17,609 bases of DNA, taken from Dehalococcoidia bacterium (GTDB lineage: Bacteria > Chloroflexota > Dehalococcoidia > Bin125). A model generated the notes under the pieces. The model did not search any database and had not been told where the DNA came from. It saw only the letters and a list, made by a program, of their open reading frames with translations. The position numbers were made by a program, and so were the translations under genes. The stretch spans positions 1-17,609 of the forward strand of contig RKRS01000222.1 in the NCBI GenBank assembly GCA_007571275.1. Reading direction: 5' to 3'. Each line of letters opens with the position of its first letter. The first letter of the stretch is position 1. This document shows, in pieces, positions 7,073 through 14,651 of the stretch.

Positions 7073-8038
7073 CTAGCTGTATCGAATCCGCGGATCGATC
7101 CAGGCGTAGCTCAGATCGACCAGCAAGTTGATGATGACGACGCCGAGACCGATGACGACCGTGATACCTACGACTTCGTTGAAATCCGCGCGGCGAATGG
7201 AAGTGACCAGCAAGGCGCCTATGCCGTTAATGCGGAAGATGTACTCCACGATCACTGCGCCACTGATCAGGAAGGCAAACTGGTTACCGAAGATGGTCAG
7301 CACCGGAATGAACGAGTTGCGCAACACATGACGGATTATGATCGCGCGTTCGTTCAGCCCCTTGGCCCTTGCCGTGCGGACATAATCCTCGTGGATGATC
7401 TCCAGAACTTGCGAGCGTTGCATCCGCATCAGCGTCGCCATCAGAGACGCTGATAGCACGAGCGCCGGCGCGATCATGCTCTCCAGGTTGGTCACCGGAT
7501 CGTCCCAGATGTATGGGGATTCGAGAGTGGCCAAAGAAATGTTGAGCCAATCAGCGACAAAGGAGACGACAAGGATGCCGAGGAAAAAGTTGGGGACCGC
7601 CAAACCGAGGATTGTGAACAAGCGTCCGGCGTAGTCAGAGACCGAGTCCTGTCGAACAGCCGAGAGCACCCCCACTGGAATGGCAATCAGGAAGGCGATC
7701 AGACTGGCTATGATCACCAGTTCGATGCTTCGTGGCAAACGAACCTTGATGTCGTTCAACACGCTTTCGGACGTCGCGAATGAGCGTCCCAAGTCGCCCT
7801 GCAGGGCGCCCCAGAGCCAGTCGCCATATCGCTCGATCACCGGTCGGTCAAGACCAAGCTCTCGATTGAATCGATCGATGACCTCTTGAGAGATGCCGCC
7901 GGCACCCTGAGGACTCTCGGCCAACAGCCGTTCGGCCGTACTCCCTGGGAAGGCGTTCACCAGCATGAAGGCGATGAACGACAGGATGAAGACGACAACG
8001 ACTACGCCAACTAGCCTACGAAGGAGGTACTGACTCAT
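7073..8038 (-). CDS. Peptide-type ABC transporter permease, DppB/OppB family
   Basis: This 321-residue inner-membrane protein is the first permease of the importer. The N-terminus (MSQYLLRRLVGVVVVVFILSFIAFML) is the classic DppB start: a short basic head then a hydrophobic segment. A periplasmic stretch follows with the family block ELGLDRPVIERYGDWLWGALQGDLGRS. About five more hydrophobic segments follow, with the ATPase-docking EAA-type loop DYVRTARAKGLNERAIIIRHVLRNSFIPV in the C-terminal half. The start ATG (8036-8038) has AGGA nine bases upstream on the minus strand. It lies 121 bases downstream of the small secreted-protein gene, with two hairpins between, and 12 bases upstream of permease C. 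ATPase subunits must come from elsewhere in the genome. Confidence 0.94.
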   Translation of the reverse strand: MSQYLLRRLVGVVVVVFILSFIAFMLVNAFPGSTAERLLAESPQGAGGISQEVIDRFNRELGLDRPVIERYGDWLWGALQGDLGRSFATSESVLNDIKVRLPRSIELVIIASLIAFLIAIPVGVLSAVRQDSVSDYAGRLFTILGLAVPNFFLGILVVSFVADWLNISLATLESPYIWDDPVTNLESMIAPALVLSASLMATLMRMQRSQVLEIIHEDYVRTARAKGLNERAIIIRHVLRNSFIPVLTIFGNQFAFLISGAVIVEYIFRINGIGALLVTSIRRADFNEVVGITVVIGLGVVIINLLVDLSYAWIDPRIRYS

Positions 8039-8075
8039 GAAGCACGGTCCTATGAATGACGCTCTGCGAAGACAT

Positions 8076-8104
8076 CCGCGCCTGAGGGTCTGCCCTAGGC
8101 GCGG
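8076..8104 (-). promoter_or_regulatory. Strong intercistronic hairpin upstream of permease B
   Basis: Arms 8076-8083 (CCGCGCCT) and 8097-8104 (AGGCGCGG) pair over 8 bases. After one bulged G (8084) the stem continues with AGGG/CCCT (8085-8088 with 8093-8096) around a TCTG tetraloop, about 12 pairs in all. It lacks a T-run on the minus strand. It probably attenuates read-through or protects the 3' end of the upstream message, lowering permease output relative to the binding protein. Confidence 0.5.
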
Positions 8105-8133
8105 GCGCCGTCGTATGAGGGATCACACTGAGA

Positions 8134-8155
8134 CAGGCCCACGTTCAATGGCCTG
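8134..8155 (-). terminator. Small hairpin just after the Cys-rich protein gene
   Basis: CAGGCC (8134-8139) pairs with GGCCTG (8150-8155) around a 10-base loop. On the minus strand it begins four bases after the stop codon of the small secreted-protein gene. There is no clear T-run after it, so partial termination or mRNA protection is as likely as full termination. Confidence 0.35.
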
Positions 8156-8159
8156 CTTG

Positions 8160-8516
8160 CTACAAGCAATACCAGTAGGCGGTACATTCTACCCAACATC
8201 CACCAGGGTTGCATGGGTAGATGCAGATGATGATGTAGATCGGAATGCAATTGAACATAGGGCCATCGAACGTAGGGCCACCGTCGTATGTCAATGCCGT
8301 TGCCGCCTGATACTCGGTGGCTGAAACACCGATGATCTCGTCTGTTACACCACACTGCATGGCGATGGATCCTGCAGCTGGAGGAGTAGATAAAGCACTC
8401 TTGGTTGTCGTTACTGTTTCGGTTGTTGCTGCTGCAGAGCTCTGCAACGATAGTATCGCAATCACAACAGCCAAGGCTGCGATTGTGAAGAATGCGATGA
8501 GGGGACGGCGCAACAT
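8160..8516 (-). CDS. Small secreted Cys-rich protein, unknown function
   Basis: I do not recognise this 118-residue protein. It has a convincing Sec signal peptide: R3-R4, a hydrophobic core at 5-24 and an Ala-rich cleavage region near residues 27-30 (SSAAA). A Thr/Ser/Pro-rich stretch follows (31-50). The C-terminal third is dense in Cys, Tyr, Ile and Trp, with cysteines at 55, 90, 98, 102, 107, 111 and 117; the last six lie within 28 residues. The start is strongly supported by AGAAGGAG eight bases before the ATG. It sits between the peptide-binding protein and permease B on the same strand. By hand count GC is about 51% over 8161-8520, lower than the roughly 65% in sampled sdhE and acylase lines, hinting at transfer or unusual composition. 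Options include a disulfide-rich surface protein, a metal-binding protein or a peptide precursor; none is proven. Confidence 0.72.
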   Translation of the reverse strand: MLRRPLIAFFTIAALAVVIAILSLQSSAAATTETVTTTKSALSTPPAAGSIAMQCGVTDEIIGVSATEYQAATALTYDGGPTFDGPMFNCIPIYIIICIYPCNPGGCWVECTAYWYCL

Positions 8517-8578
8517 GAGGGGTTCTCCTTCTCTTGAGATTCTGGTCTGGTTCCGTGCGTGTCAACGAAAAGTGGTGA

Positions 8579-10585
8579 TCACAGATTCTTCCAGATGCGC
8601 TCTGTATTCGTGGCGCCCCAGCCGGGGTTCCAGGCATTGTACGTGTCGATTTCGTTGAATAGGTAGCCTCGTCGTGCGGCGATCCGGTAGGGGTTGACCG
8701 CAAAGATGCGCCACATGTTCTCGAGCTCTTTCTGGCGGATCAACTCGAACAAGTCTGAGCGCTTGTCCACATCGAGTTCAAGGCGCTGCGCCTGGGTCCA
8801 CTCGTCGATGTCCGGGTCGTTGATCCCGTAGAAGTTGCCCGGGCTTTCGCTGTGCATCTTACCATACGTGAGGCCATCGGCGTCCATTTCCGCCCCGACC
8901 AGCCAAGTGAACAGTGCCTGCTCAAAGTCGCGCGTCACGAGGCGAGCGATCCACGTCTCAAGGTCGACTTGCTGGTGGTTTGCGATGACGCCGAGGTTGG
9001 TTCTCCACTGGTCAACGACCAAGAGGAAGAGGTTGAGGTACGGCCCGGGGACGGTGTACATCGCGATCGAGAACTCAAGTGGGTTGTCGTCATTGAAGCC
9101 AGCCGCGTCGAGCAACCGCCTTCCCTCTTCGGCGTCAAAGACGCCGCCGTCCGCTAGCTCCTCGGTCGTCCATGGCCACTCTCGGAAACCCCATGGCGAG
9201 TTGTCGTCCCTGAAGAACGTCCAGTTGTGACCCGCTCCGGCTGCCGCGAGGCCGTTGTAGATGCCTTCCTTCTGCTCTTCGCGGTTCATTCCCAAGGAGA
9301 GCGCCTTCCGAACGCGAACATCGTTGAACGGCGCTTCGTTGAGGTCCTTGAAGGTAACGTAGGGTTGCCAAGCCGGCGGCGGTGCGGTGACCTGGAAAAC
9401 GGTATCCGTCTGTGTCTCGAGCGCGCGCTCGTAGTCGAAGATGTCGTTCATCGTCATGCGGTCAATTTCGCCGGTTTCCCAAGCGGCCCATTCCGACTCA
9501 CGCTGGGCGATGAAGTCGGGGCCGTGCAGTGCATCCATGAAGGGCAGCTGCATCCCGGTACGCGGATCCTTCTTGAAGTAGTTGGGGTGCTTCGACGCCT
9601 TCCACTCCTTGCCCTGCTCAACGAAGTCCAAGACGTAGGGGCCAGTGCCAACGGTGTTCCGCCAGTCATCCAGCACCGTGTAATCGTCAGTGATGAACTC
9701 AGGCGCCGCCACAACGTGGAACGGGTTCATCATGTTATTGAACAGGTACGCGGCAGGTTCGATCAGGTTGAAGCGAACCGTGTTGGACGCGTTGTCATGC
9801 TCGATGTCGTTGACCGCTGTGTAGGATGACGCCTGCACTGGTACAGGATCTTCCTCCATGCTGTGGCCTAGGAAGGATCCGTCGCGCAACGCGTCGTAGG
9901 CGATCTTCACATCCTCGGCGGTTAGGTCGCGACCGTTAACCGGCGGCTTATCCTGCCACTTGACTCCGTCCTGAATCTGAAAGACGACGGTCGTCGGGTC
10001 GGGGACCTCCCAAGCCGAGGCCAGGTCACCCTCGTTGAGGTAGTAGTGCGCGTTCGCCCAGTCATCCATCGGGAAGACGACCAGCTGGCTGTAGAACATT
10101 GGCGCGAACGCAGCCATTGTGTTCGCGTTGGGGCCGAGCACGTTCCAGTTGGCGGCAGGCAGGTGGGCCAGCGTCCAGGTACCACCGTACTTTGGGCCAT
10201 CCGCCTGGCCGGGGAGGTTCTGTAGTTTGGACCAGTGGAAGCGCAGCCGCCACTCCTCCTCCGGAGTCATGCTCATCGCCTCTTCTTCGGCGGTCAGCTG
10301 ACCCGGCAAGAGGGCGACTGACTGCTCCTCCATCGACTCCTGCTGCGTGGCCGCCTGCTGCGTGGCGGTCTGCTGAGCCTGTGCCTGAGCTTGCGCCTGC
10401 TGCGCTTGGGGCTGCGCCTGCTGTGGTTGAGCCTGCGCTGCGGTCTGCTGCCCGTCATCATCATCGCCACATCCGACCAACGCGATACCCGCCGCGCCGA
10501 CACCGGCTCGCGCCGACGCGCTCATCAATGACCGTCGGCTCAGCCGCTTGCGCTGCATCCGCTTCCAGTAGTTTCGCTCTGCCAT
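8579..10585 (-). CDS. Peptide-type ABC transporter substrate-binding lipoprotein (SBP_bac_5 family), Tat-exported
   Basis: This 668-residue family 5 extracytoplasmic solute-binding protein captures peptides or similar solutes for the permeases encoded downstream. The ATG at 10583-10585 is chosen because GAGGAG lies six bases upstream and the product then begins with an export signal. The frame continues to 10717 but that stretch has no signal-like start. The signal has a twin-arginine motif (SRRSLM, residues 16-21), a hydrophobic Ala/Gly segment and a lipobox ending at C39 (ALVGC), so it is probably a Tat-exported lipoprotein. Residues 46-88 are an almost pure Gln/Ala linker. The binding fold follows, with typical blocks such as VNGRDLTAEDVKIAYDAL and FNDVRVRKALSLGMNREE. 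It is first in the operon. The exact ligand is not readable. Confidence 0.93.
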   Translation of the reverse strand: MAERNYWKRMQRKRLSRRSLMSASARAGVGAAGIALVGCGDDDDGQQTAAQAQPQQAQPQAQQAQAQAQAQQTATQQAATQQESMEEQSVALLPGQLTAEEEAMSMTPEEEWRLRFHWSKLQNLPGQADGPKYGGTWTLAHLPAANWNVLGPNANTMAAFAPMFYSQLVVFPMDDWANAHYYLNEGDLASAWEVPDPTTVVFQIQDGVKWQDKPPVNGRDLTAEDVKIAYDALRDGSFLGHSMEEDPVPVQASSYTAVNDIEHDNASNTVRFNLIEPAAYLFNNMMNPFHVVAAPEFITDDYTVLDDWRNTVGTGPYVLDFVEQGKEWKASKHPNYFKKDPRTGMQLPFMDALHGPDFIAQRESEWAAWETGEIDRMTMNDIFDYERALETQTDTVFQVTAPPPAWQPYVTFKDLNEAPFNDVRVRKALSLGMNREEQKEGIYNGLAAAGAGHNWTFFRDDNSPWGFREWPWTTEELADGGVFDAEEGRRLLDAAGFNDDNPLEFSIAMYTVPGPYLNLFLLVVDQWRTNLGVIANHQQVDLETWIARLVTRDFEQALFTWLVGAEMDADGLTYGKMHSESPGNFYGINDPDIDEWTQAQRLELDVDKRSDLFELIRQKELENMWRIFAVNPYRIAARRGYLFNEIDTYNAWNPGWGATNTERIWKNL
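10322..10450 (-). repeat. Gln/Ala low-complexity coding repeat in the binding protein
   Basis: About 43 codons, mostly Gln and Ala with some Thr and Pro, form imperfect AQ/AQAQ units between the lipidated Cys and the folded domain. Such simple coding repeats can change length between strains. The likely role is a flexible tether from the membrane to the binding domain. Confidence 0.75.
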
Positions 10586-10697
10586 TGTTCGCTCCTCGCA
10601 ACCTGACGCCGAGCGCGGACACCGACTTGACCGCGACTCAGATATTCGAGTGTGCGTAATATAGCGGTCTGCCAACCAGTTTGCACGGGAGACACAT
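10586..10697. promoter_or_regulatory. Divergent promoter region between the binding protein and YbaK-like genes
   Basis: This 112-base spacer separates two divergent genes, so it must hold start signals for both. It contains an AT-rich patch with GATATT (10641-10646) and TAATAT (10657-10662), and TTGACC at 10627-10632. The TTGACC to TAATAT distance is 24 bases, too long for a normal sigma-70 pair, so I cannot assign exact promoter boxes. Confidence 0.45.
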
Positions 10698-11189
10698 GTG
10701 ACCGACGCTGGCGCCATTGAATCTCGGGTTCGACGATTCCTCGCCCAGGCCGAGATCCCCTACGAAACCATTGCTTGCCGCCCCGACCAGGCCGACACTG
10801 CCGTGTTCTGCGAGGTCTTCGGGATTGCGCCCGAGGCATCGGTGAATACGATTCTGGTCGCCTCGAAGAAGGAGCCGAAGAGCTACGCGGCCTGTCTGAT
10901 CCTGGCCAACACTCGGCTCGATGTCAACCGCACCGTGCGCAAAGAGATGGGCGTGCGCAAATGCTCATTCGCCTCGTTCGAGGAGACGGAGGCGGTCACG
11001 GGCATGATCTCGGGTGGCGTCACCCCGTTCGATCTGCCGCCCGAGATCTCGATCCTGATCGACGCGCGAATCGTCGGCGAGGAAATCATGTGGCTGGGCG
11101 GCGGCAGTCGATCGCTCAAGGTAGGTGTGAAGGCTGATGATCTCGCGCGGCTACCGAACGCGCGCGTGGTCGAGGGACTCGCGAGCTAG
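10698..11189 (+). CDS. YbaK/EbsC-family aminoacyl-tRNA editing-domain protein
   Basis: This 163-residue stand-alone editing domain resembles YbaK and the ProRS insertion domain. Family members hydrolyse mischarged aminoacyl-tRNAs such as Cys-tRNA(Pro) or Ala-tRNA(Pro) in the cytoplasm. Recognisable blocks are VNTILVASKKE (about 51-61), LILANTRLDVNRTVRKEMG (about 67-86), the ETEAVTGMISGGVTPFDLP core (about 95-113) and the C-terminal ISILIDARIVGEEIMWLGGGS segment. The start is GTG 10698, with GGAG six bases upstream; the ATG two bases earlier is immediately followed by TGA and cannot be the start. It diverges from the transporter operon and converges on the reductase gene with only seven bases between stops. 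Which tRNA it edits cannot be told. Confidence 0.88.
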   Translation: MTDAGAIESRVRRFLAQAEIPYETIACRPDQADTAVFCEVFGIAPEASVNTILVASKKEPKSYAACLILANTRLDVNRTVRKEMGVRKCSFASFEETEAVTGMISGGVTPFDLPPEISILIDARIVGEEIMWLGGGSRSLKVGVKADDLARLPNARVVEGLAS

Positions 11190-11196
11190 GCGGCGG

Positions 11197-12195
11197 CTAA
11201 CCCGCGCTGAGTTCCTGCTCCAGCGCGATGATCTCCTCAATCGGTACCGCGCCCTCGCTCAGGCCAGCGCGGTGAGCGCGCTTGGCCATGATTTGCAAGG
11301 CGCGATTCGCCGGCGTCGAGACACCATGTTCCATGCCGAGCAACGCAATTTCTCCGTTGAGCCAGTCGGTCTCAATGCTGGGTACGCCGCGACGGAACGA
11401 CTGCCAGGTGGAACTGCCTCCGCGCTCGACTCCGGGAATGTCGCCAGATGTGAACGTCGCTGCGCGCCGCTTGCCGACTTCGTGGCGTGGGGCGTATGCG
11501 ATCCCCGCCGCGTCATAACAGGCGATTGCCTCGTCACGCATCCGCCGCATGAACGCGCGTACATCCTCACCGCTCGCCCGCAAGGCCTGCTCGCCGCAGA
11601 GCGCGCCCACCGCGTTGCCCAGATTGTCGAGCAGTTTGCCGTACTTCAGGCGCATCACATCCTCATCTGGCGCAGCGTTGAAGCCGGCCGCCGAGAGGTC
11701 GGCGCAGAGCTGTGTGATGGTTGCATCGATGCCGTGCGGGAATCGTCCGCTGTCGAGCAGGCCCGGCTTGGGCGCGCCAAACAGCGCAATCTCGCCGGGT
11801 ACGAGGAATGTTGCCGGCATCACGACCAACATCCCATAGACGTTCAGAAAACGTCGCGCCGCCGTGCGTTCGTTCCCCACTCCGTTCTGGCCACAGACGA
11901 CTGGAACGTCCAACCCCGCGGCCTGTTCCAGGTCGTCCAGCGCCGCCGTAGTGTCCTGACCTTTCATCGTCAGAATCACGACATCGCCATCCCCGAACGT
12001 AATCTCCTGAGGATGGCCGACCGCCGTCACGTCGACTCGCTCCTTTCGGCCTGGCTGTCGTACAAGCAGGCCATGTTCCTGCATCGCCGTCAGATGTTCG
12101 CCACGCGCGATCAGCACGACCTCCCGTCCACTGCGCGCCAGCAATGCGCCGATTCCGCCGCCGATCCCACCCGCGCCGTAGATGATGTATCGCAT
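11197..12195 (-). CDS. Ketopantoate reductase family (PanE/ApbA) oxidoreductase
   Basis: Family members use NADPH to reduce 2-dehydropantoate to pantoate in pantothenate/CoA synthesis, though many paralogues have other 2-keto substrates. The N-terminal Rossmann fold begins with GAGGIGG (residues 7-13), and CGQNGVGNE (101-109) is the usual family block. The catalytic lysine is probably K187 in LKYGKLLDN, and the C-terminal IETDWLNGEI...HGVSTPAN segment carries the substrate-site acidic residues. I set the start at ATG 12193-12195 (332 residues) because GGGGA precedes it at normal spacing and it puts the nucleotide motif at the N-terminus; the frame is open further upstream to 12297. No other pantothenate genes are in view, so panE is not assigned as a symbol. 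It converges on the YbaK-like gene. Confidence 0.88.
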   Translation of the reverse strand: MRYIIYGAGGIGGGIGALLARSGREVVLIARGEHLTAMQEHGLLVRQPGRKERVDVTAVGHPQEITFGDGDVVILTMKGQDTTAALDDLEQAAGLDVPVVCGQNGVGNERTAARRFLNVYGMLVVMPATFLVPGEIALFGAPKPGLLDSGRFPHGIDATITQLCADLSAAGFNAAPDEDVMRLKYGKLLDNLGNAVGALCGEQALRASGEDVRAFMRRMRDEAIACYDAAGIAYAPRHEVGKRRAATFTSGDIPGVERGGSSTWQSFRRGVPSIETDWLNGEIALLGMEHGVSTPANRALQIMAKRAHRAGLSEGAVPIEEIIALEQELSAG

Positions 12196-12383
12196 GAGTT
12201 GTCCCCAGAACTGCCGCGCAGCTGACCTCATGGTTGCTGATCGCGGAAATATGCTACCGCTGCCGTTCGCCCTTCCCTGACATAGAGACTCAATCACCGA
12301 ATCACTGCATGTCGGTGGGGCGAGCCTGGACGGGGTTCAGCATTAGCATGAGGTGAGCAAATTCGAGAGAACGGAGCGCACCG

Positions 12384-14651
12384 ATGGCGGAGCCAGCGTC
12401 ACTTCCCCAGATTGATGGCGAACTCGAGGTCGATGGACTGGAGGCGCCCGTTCGCATCGTGCGTGACCGCTGGGGCGTGCCGCACGCTGAAGCCCAGTCA
12501 GTGCGCGACGCATTCTTTGCTCAGGGGTTTTGCCTGGGGCAGGATCGAGGCTGGCAGCTGGAGCTGTATCGGCATATGGCGCACGGCCGTGCAGCATCGT
12601 TGCTGAACAAGGGCTTACTGCGGATTGACAAGCTGAATCGCACGCTTGGTTTCGGCCGCGATGCGGCTCGCGAGTGGGAGGAACAATCCGACGATGCGCG
12701 GATGATCCTGCAGGCTTACGCCGACGGCGTCAACGCCGCCATCGCCGCCGGTCCAGCGCCAGTCGAGTTCGCGCTGCTTGACCACGAGATGCAGCCGTGG
12801 TCGCCCGTCGACTCGCTGGCGATTCTGAAGATGGTCTCGGCCAACGTGCATTGGGCAACCAAGATCGGGAACGGCGAAATCGCTGCTCGACTCGGGCTTG
12901 CTGCGCTCGAAGCGCTCGTCCCCGATGTCCCGGCCGATTCCGCGCTGATCGCGCCGGCGGGCGCATCCTGGTCCAATGGCGCGCATGCGTTCGCCGACGC
13001 CCTGGCGGATCTTGAATCCGAACCGGGCACGCGCCGCGGAGGCTTGGACGGTTCCAACTGTTGGGTGATCGATGGCGCGCACACCGCCAGCGGCAAACCG
13101 CTTGTGGTCGGTGATCCGCACCTCGCCTTCAGTGTGCCTCCGCAGTGGTACGTGATGCATATGCAGTGCCCCGAGTTCACGGTCGCTGGCCCGTGCAGTC
13201 CCGGCTATCCGGGGCCGGTCTACTACGGACACAACACCCAGATCGCCTGGACGATGACGCATGCTCAGGGAGATCGCTGGGACGTTTATCACGAGCGCAT
13301 CGCTCGCAACGGCTCGGATCCGTCCGCCAGCTGGTTGGACAGCGAAGAGGCGCTACAGCGACGCGATGAAGTGATCGAGATCCGCGGTGAGGAAGCGATC
13401 ACACAGACCGTGTGGTCAACGCGGCATGGCCCGATCGTGCATGGCGATCCAGAGTCCGACGATGAAGTGCTGGCTGCTCGGTTTGGCCTCGCGGAACCAT
13501 GTCACGACTTTGACGGCATGTTGACGGTCTTCACCGCCGACAACATCCACGACGCTCGCCAAGGGTTCCGTCGCTATGATTCCATCTCCGGCAACTTCTG
13601 CTTCGCCGACCAGCATGGCGACATTGGCTACCAGTACACCGGCCGTGTTCCCAAGCGCGAGGCCAAGCTGATTCCCGTCAATGGCTGGGACGGCGCGCAC
13701 GAGTGGGATGGCGATGTCCCCGCGGATGAACTTCCACAGGATCTGAACCCCGATCACGGCGTGATTATTACGGCCAACAATCGCACCACGACGGATGACT
13801 ATCCGTACTACCTGAGTTTCAGTCAGACGCCCTACCGAGCGGACCGTCTACGCGAACTGCTGCAGGGGCGAAACGACTGGTCTCCGGATGACATGCCAGA
13901 GATTCAGTCTGACCAGACCAGCCTGCACGCGCGCTACATCGCGGAGCGCGTCAGTCAGGCGAGCGTCGATGGCGCCGACGCGCTGGCATTGCAATCACTC
14001 CTCGCCGAGTGGGATGGCCATATGGCCGTCGATTCGTCCGCTGCTCTGGTCTACTACGAGTTCTGCGAGCAGCTGATCGCGTTGACCGTTCGCCCGTACT
14101 TCAATGCGCCGGCGCGCATCGCGCAAAGCTCCTACGAGGAGATGCGCATTCTGCATGAGCAGCTCAGGCATGACAACCCACTGACACTGCCCGAGGGCAA
14201 GTCCTGGGATGAGATGATTAGCGAGGCGCTGGAGACCACTGCATCCGTGCTGACCGAACGTCATGGCGACGACCGCAGTCAGTGGAAGTACGGTGACGCC
14301 CATCCCGTTACCTGGCGTCATAATCTCGGTCGCGATCCCGAACGCGCGGCGCGATTCAACGTCGGCGACTTTCCCAAAGGGGGAGACGGCAACACGCCGA
14401 ACAACGCCACCGGCTTGATCAACAAGCCTGCCGACCATGGCGTCAGCTATCGACAGATCTTCGATCTCTCCGCACTCAACGGCGCGCGAATCGTCTTGCC
14501 GCCTGGCAACTCCGGTCGACCGGACAGCCCGCACTACAACGACCACATTCACAAGTGGTTGGAGATGGAGTACTTTCCGCTCTACATCGAGTGGGAGGAC
14601 ATCGAGGCCAATAGCGAAGGCAGCCTGGCGCTGGAACCGCCTGGCGCCTAG
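12384..14651 (+). CDS. Penicillin acylase family Ntn-hydrolase (penicillin amidase), apparently cytoplasmic
   Basis: Family enzymes hydrolyse amide bonds of acylated substrates (beta-lactams, acyl-homoserine lactones, acyl amino acids) after self-cleavage to alpha and beta chains. The N-terminal block RDRWGVPHAEAQ...DAFFAQGFCLGQDRGWQLELYR is typical of the alpha chain. The predicted nucleophile is S224 in LDGSNCWVIDG, which would become the N-terminus of the beta chain, followed by ASGKPLVVGDPHL and PGYPGPVYYGHNTQIAWTMTH. NATGLINKPADHGVSYRQIFDL is the usual C-terminal block. Length of 755 residues is normal. No signal peptide is present: the first family motif starts about residue 26, and an in-frame TGA at 12354-12356 excludes an upstream start. 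GGAG lies seven bases before the ATG. Its stop overlaps that of the convergent aminotransferase. The true substrate is unknown. Confidence 0.93.
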   Translation: MAEPASLPQIDGELEVDGLEAPVRIVRDRWGVPHAEAQSVRDAFFAQGFCLGQDRGWQLELYRHMAHGRAASLLNKGLLRIDKLNRTLGFGRDAAREWEEQSDDARMILQAYADGVNAAIAAGPAPVEFALLDHEMQPWSPVDSLAILKMVSANVHWATKIGNGEIAARLGLAALEALVPDVPADSALIAPAGASWSNGAHAFADALADLESEPGTRRGGLDGSNCWVIDGAHTASGKPLVVGDPHLAFSVPPQWYVMHMQCPEFTVAGPCSPGYPGPVYYGHNTQIAWTMTHAQGDRWDVYHERIARNGSDPSASWLDSEEALQRRDEVIEIRGEEAITQTVWSTRHGPIVHGDPESDDEVLAARFGLAEPCHDFDGMLTVFTADNIHDARQGFRRYDSISGNFCFADQHGDIGYQYTGRVPKREAKLIPVNGWDGAHEWDGDVPADELPQDLNPDHGVIITANNRTTTDDYPYYLSFSQTPYRADRLRELLQGRNDWSPDDMPEIQSDQTSLHARYIAERVSQASVDGADALALQSLLAEWDGHMAVDSSAALVYYEFCEQLIALTVRPYFNAPARIAQSSYEEMRILHEQLRHDNPLTLPEGKSWDEMISEALETTASVLTERHGDDRSQWKYGDAHPVTWRHNLGRDPERAARFNVGDFPKGGDGNTPNNATGLINKPADHGVSYRQIFDLSALNGARIVLPPGNSGRPDSPHYNDHIHKWLEMEYFPLYIEWEDIEANSEGSLALEPPGA
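14648..14651. other. Shared CTAG palindrome holding both stop codons of convergent genes
   Basis: The acylase TAG (14649-14651, plus) and the aminotransferase TAG (14650-14648, minus) lie in the same CTAG. The two coding regions therefore overlap by four bases, leaving no room for a terminator between them. Each transcript must run into the other gene's antisense. Confidence 0.95.

Noticed and set aside
8095..8703. A 202-codon minus-strand frame spanning the small secreted-protein gene
   Set aside because: It overlaps the end of the binding protein and the small gene in another frame, has no good ribosome site and has low-complexity His/Arg content. The overlapping 118-residue frame has a strong ribosome site and signal peptide.
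10360..10450. Repeat region as a possible CRISPR or tandem-repeat array
   Set aside because: It is in-frame Gln/Ala coding sequence of a lipoprotein linker, with no spacer-repeat periodicity.
10627..10662. TTGACC and TAATAT as a sigma-70 promoter for the YbaK-like gene
   Set aside because: The spacing is 24 bases, too far from the usual 16-18, so the pair is not supported.
10586..10717. Extended N-terminus of the binding protein to 10717
   Set aside because: It would add about 44 residues before the Tat signal and overlap the YbaK-like start. ATG 10585 has GAGGAG at good spacing.
11137..12225. A 362-codon plus-strand frame opposite the ketopantoate reductase-type gene
   Set aside because: It is antisense to a clear family member and its translation is Arg/His/Gln-rich with no domain, as expected for a shadow frame in GC-rich DNA.
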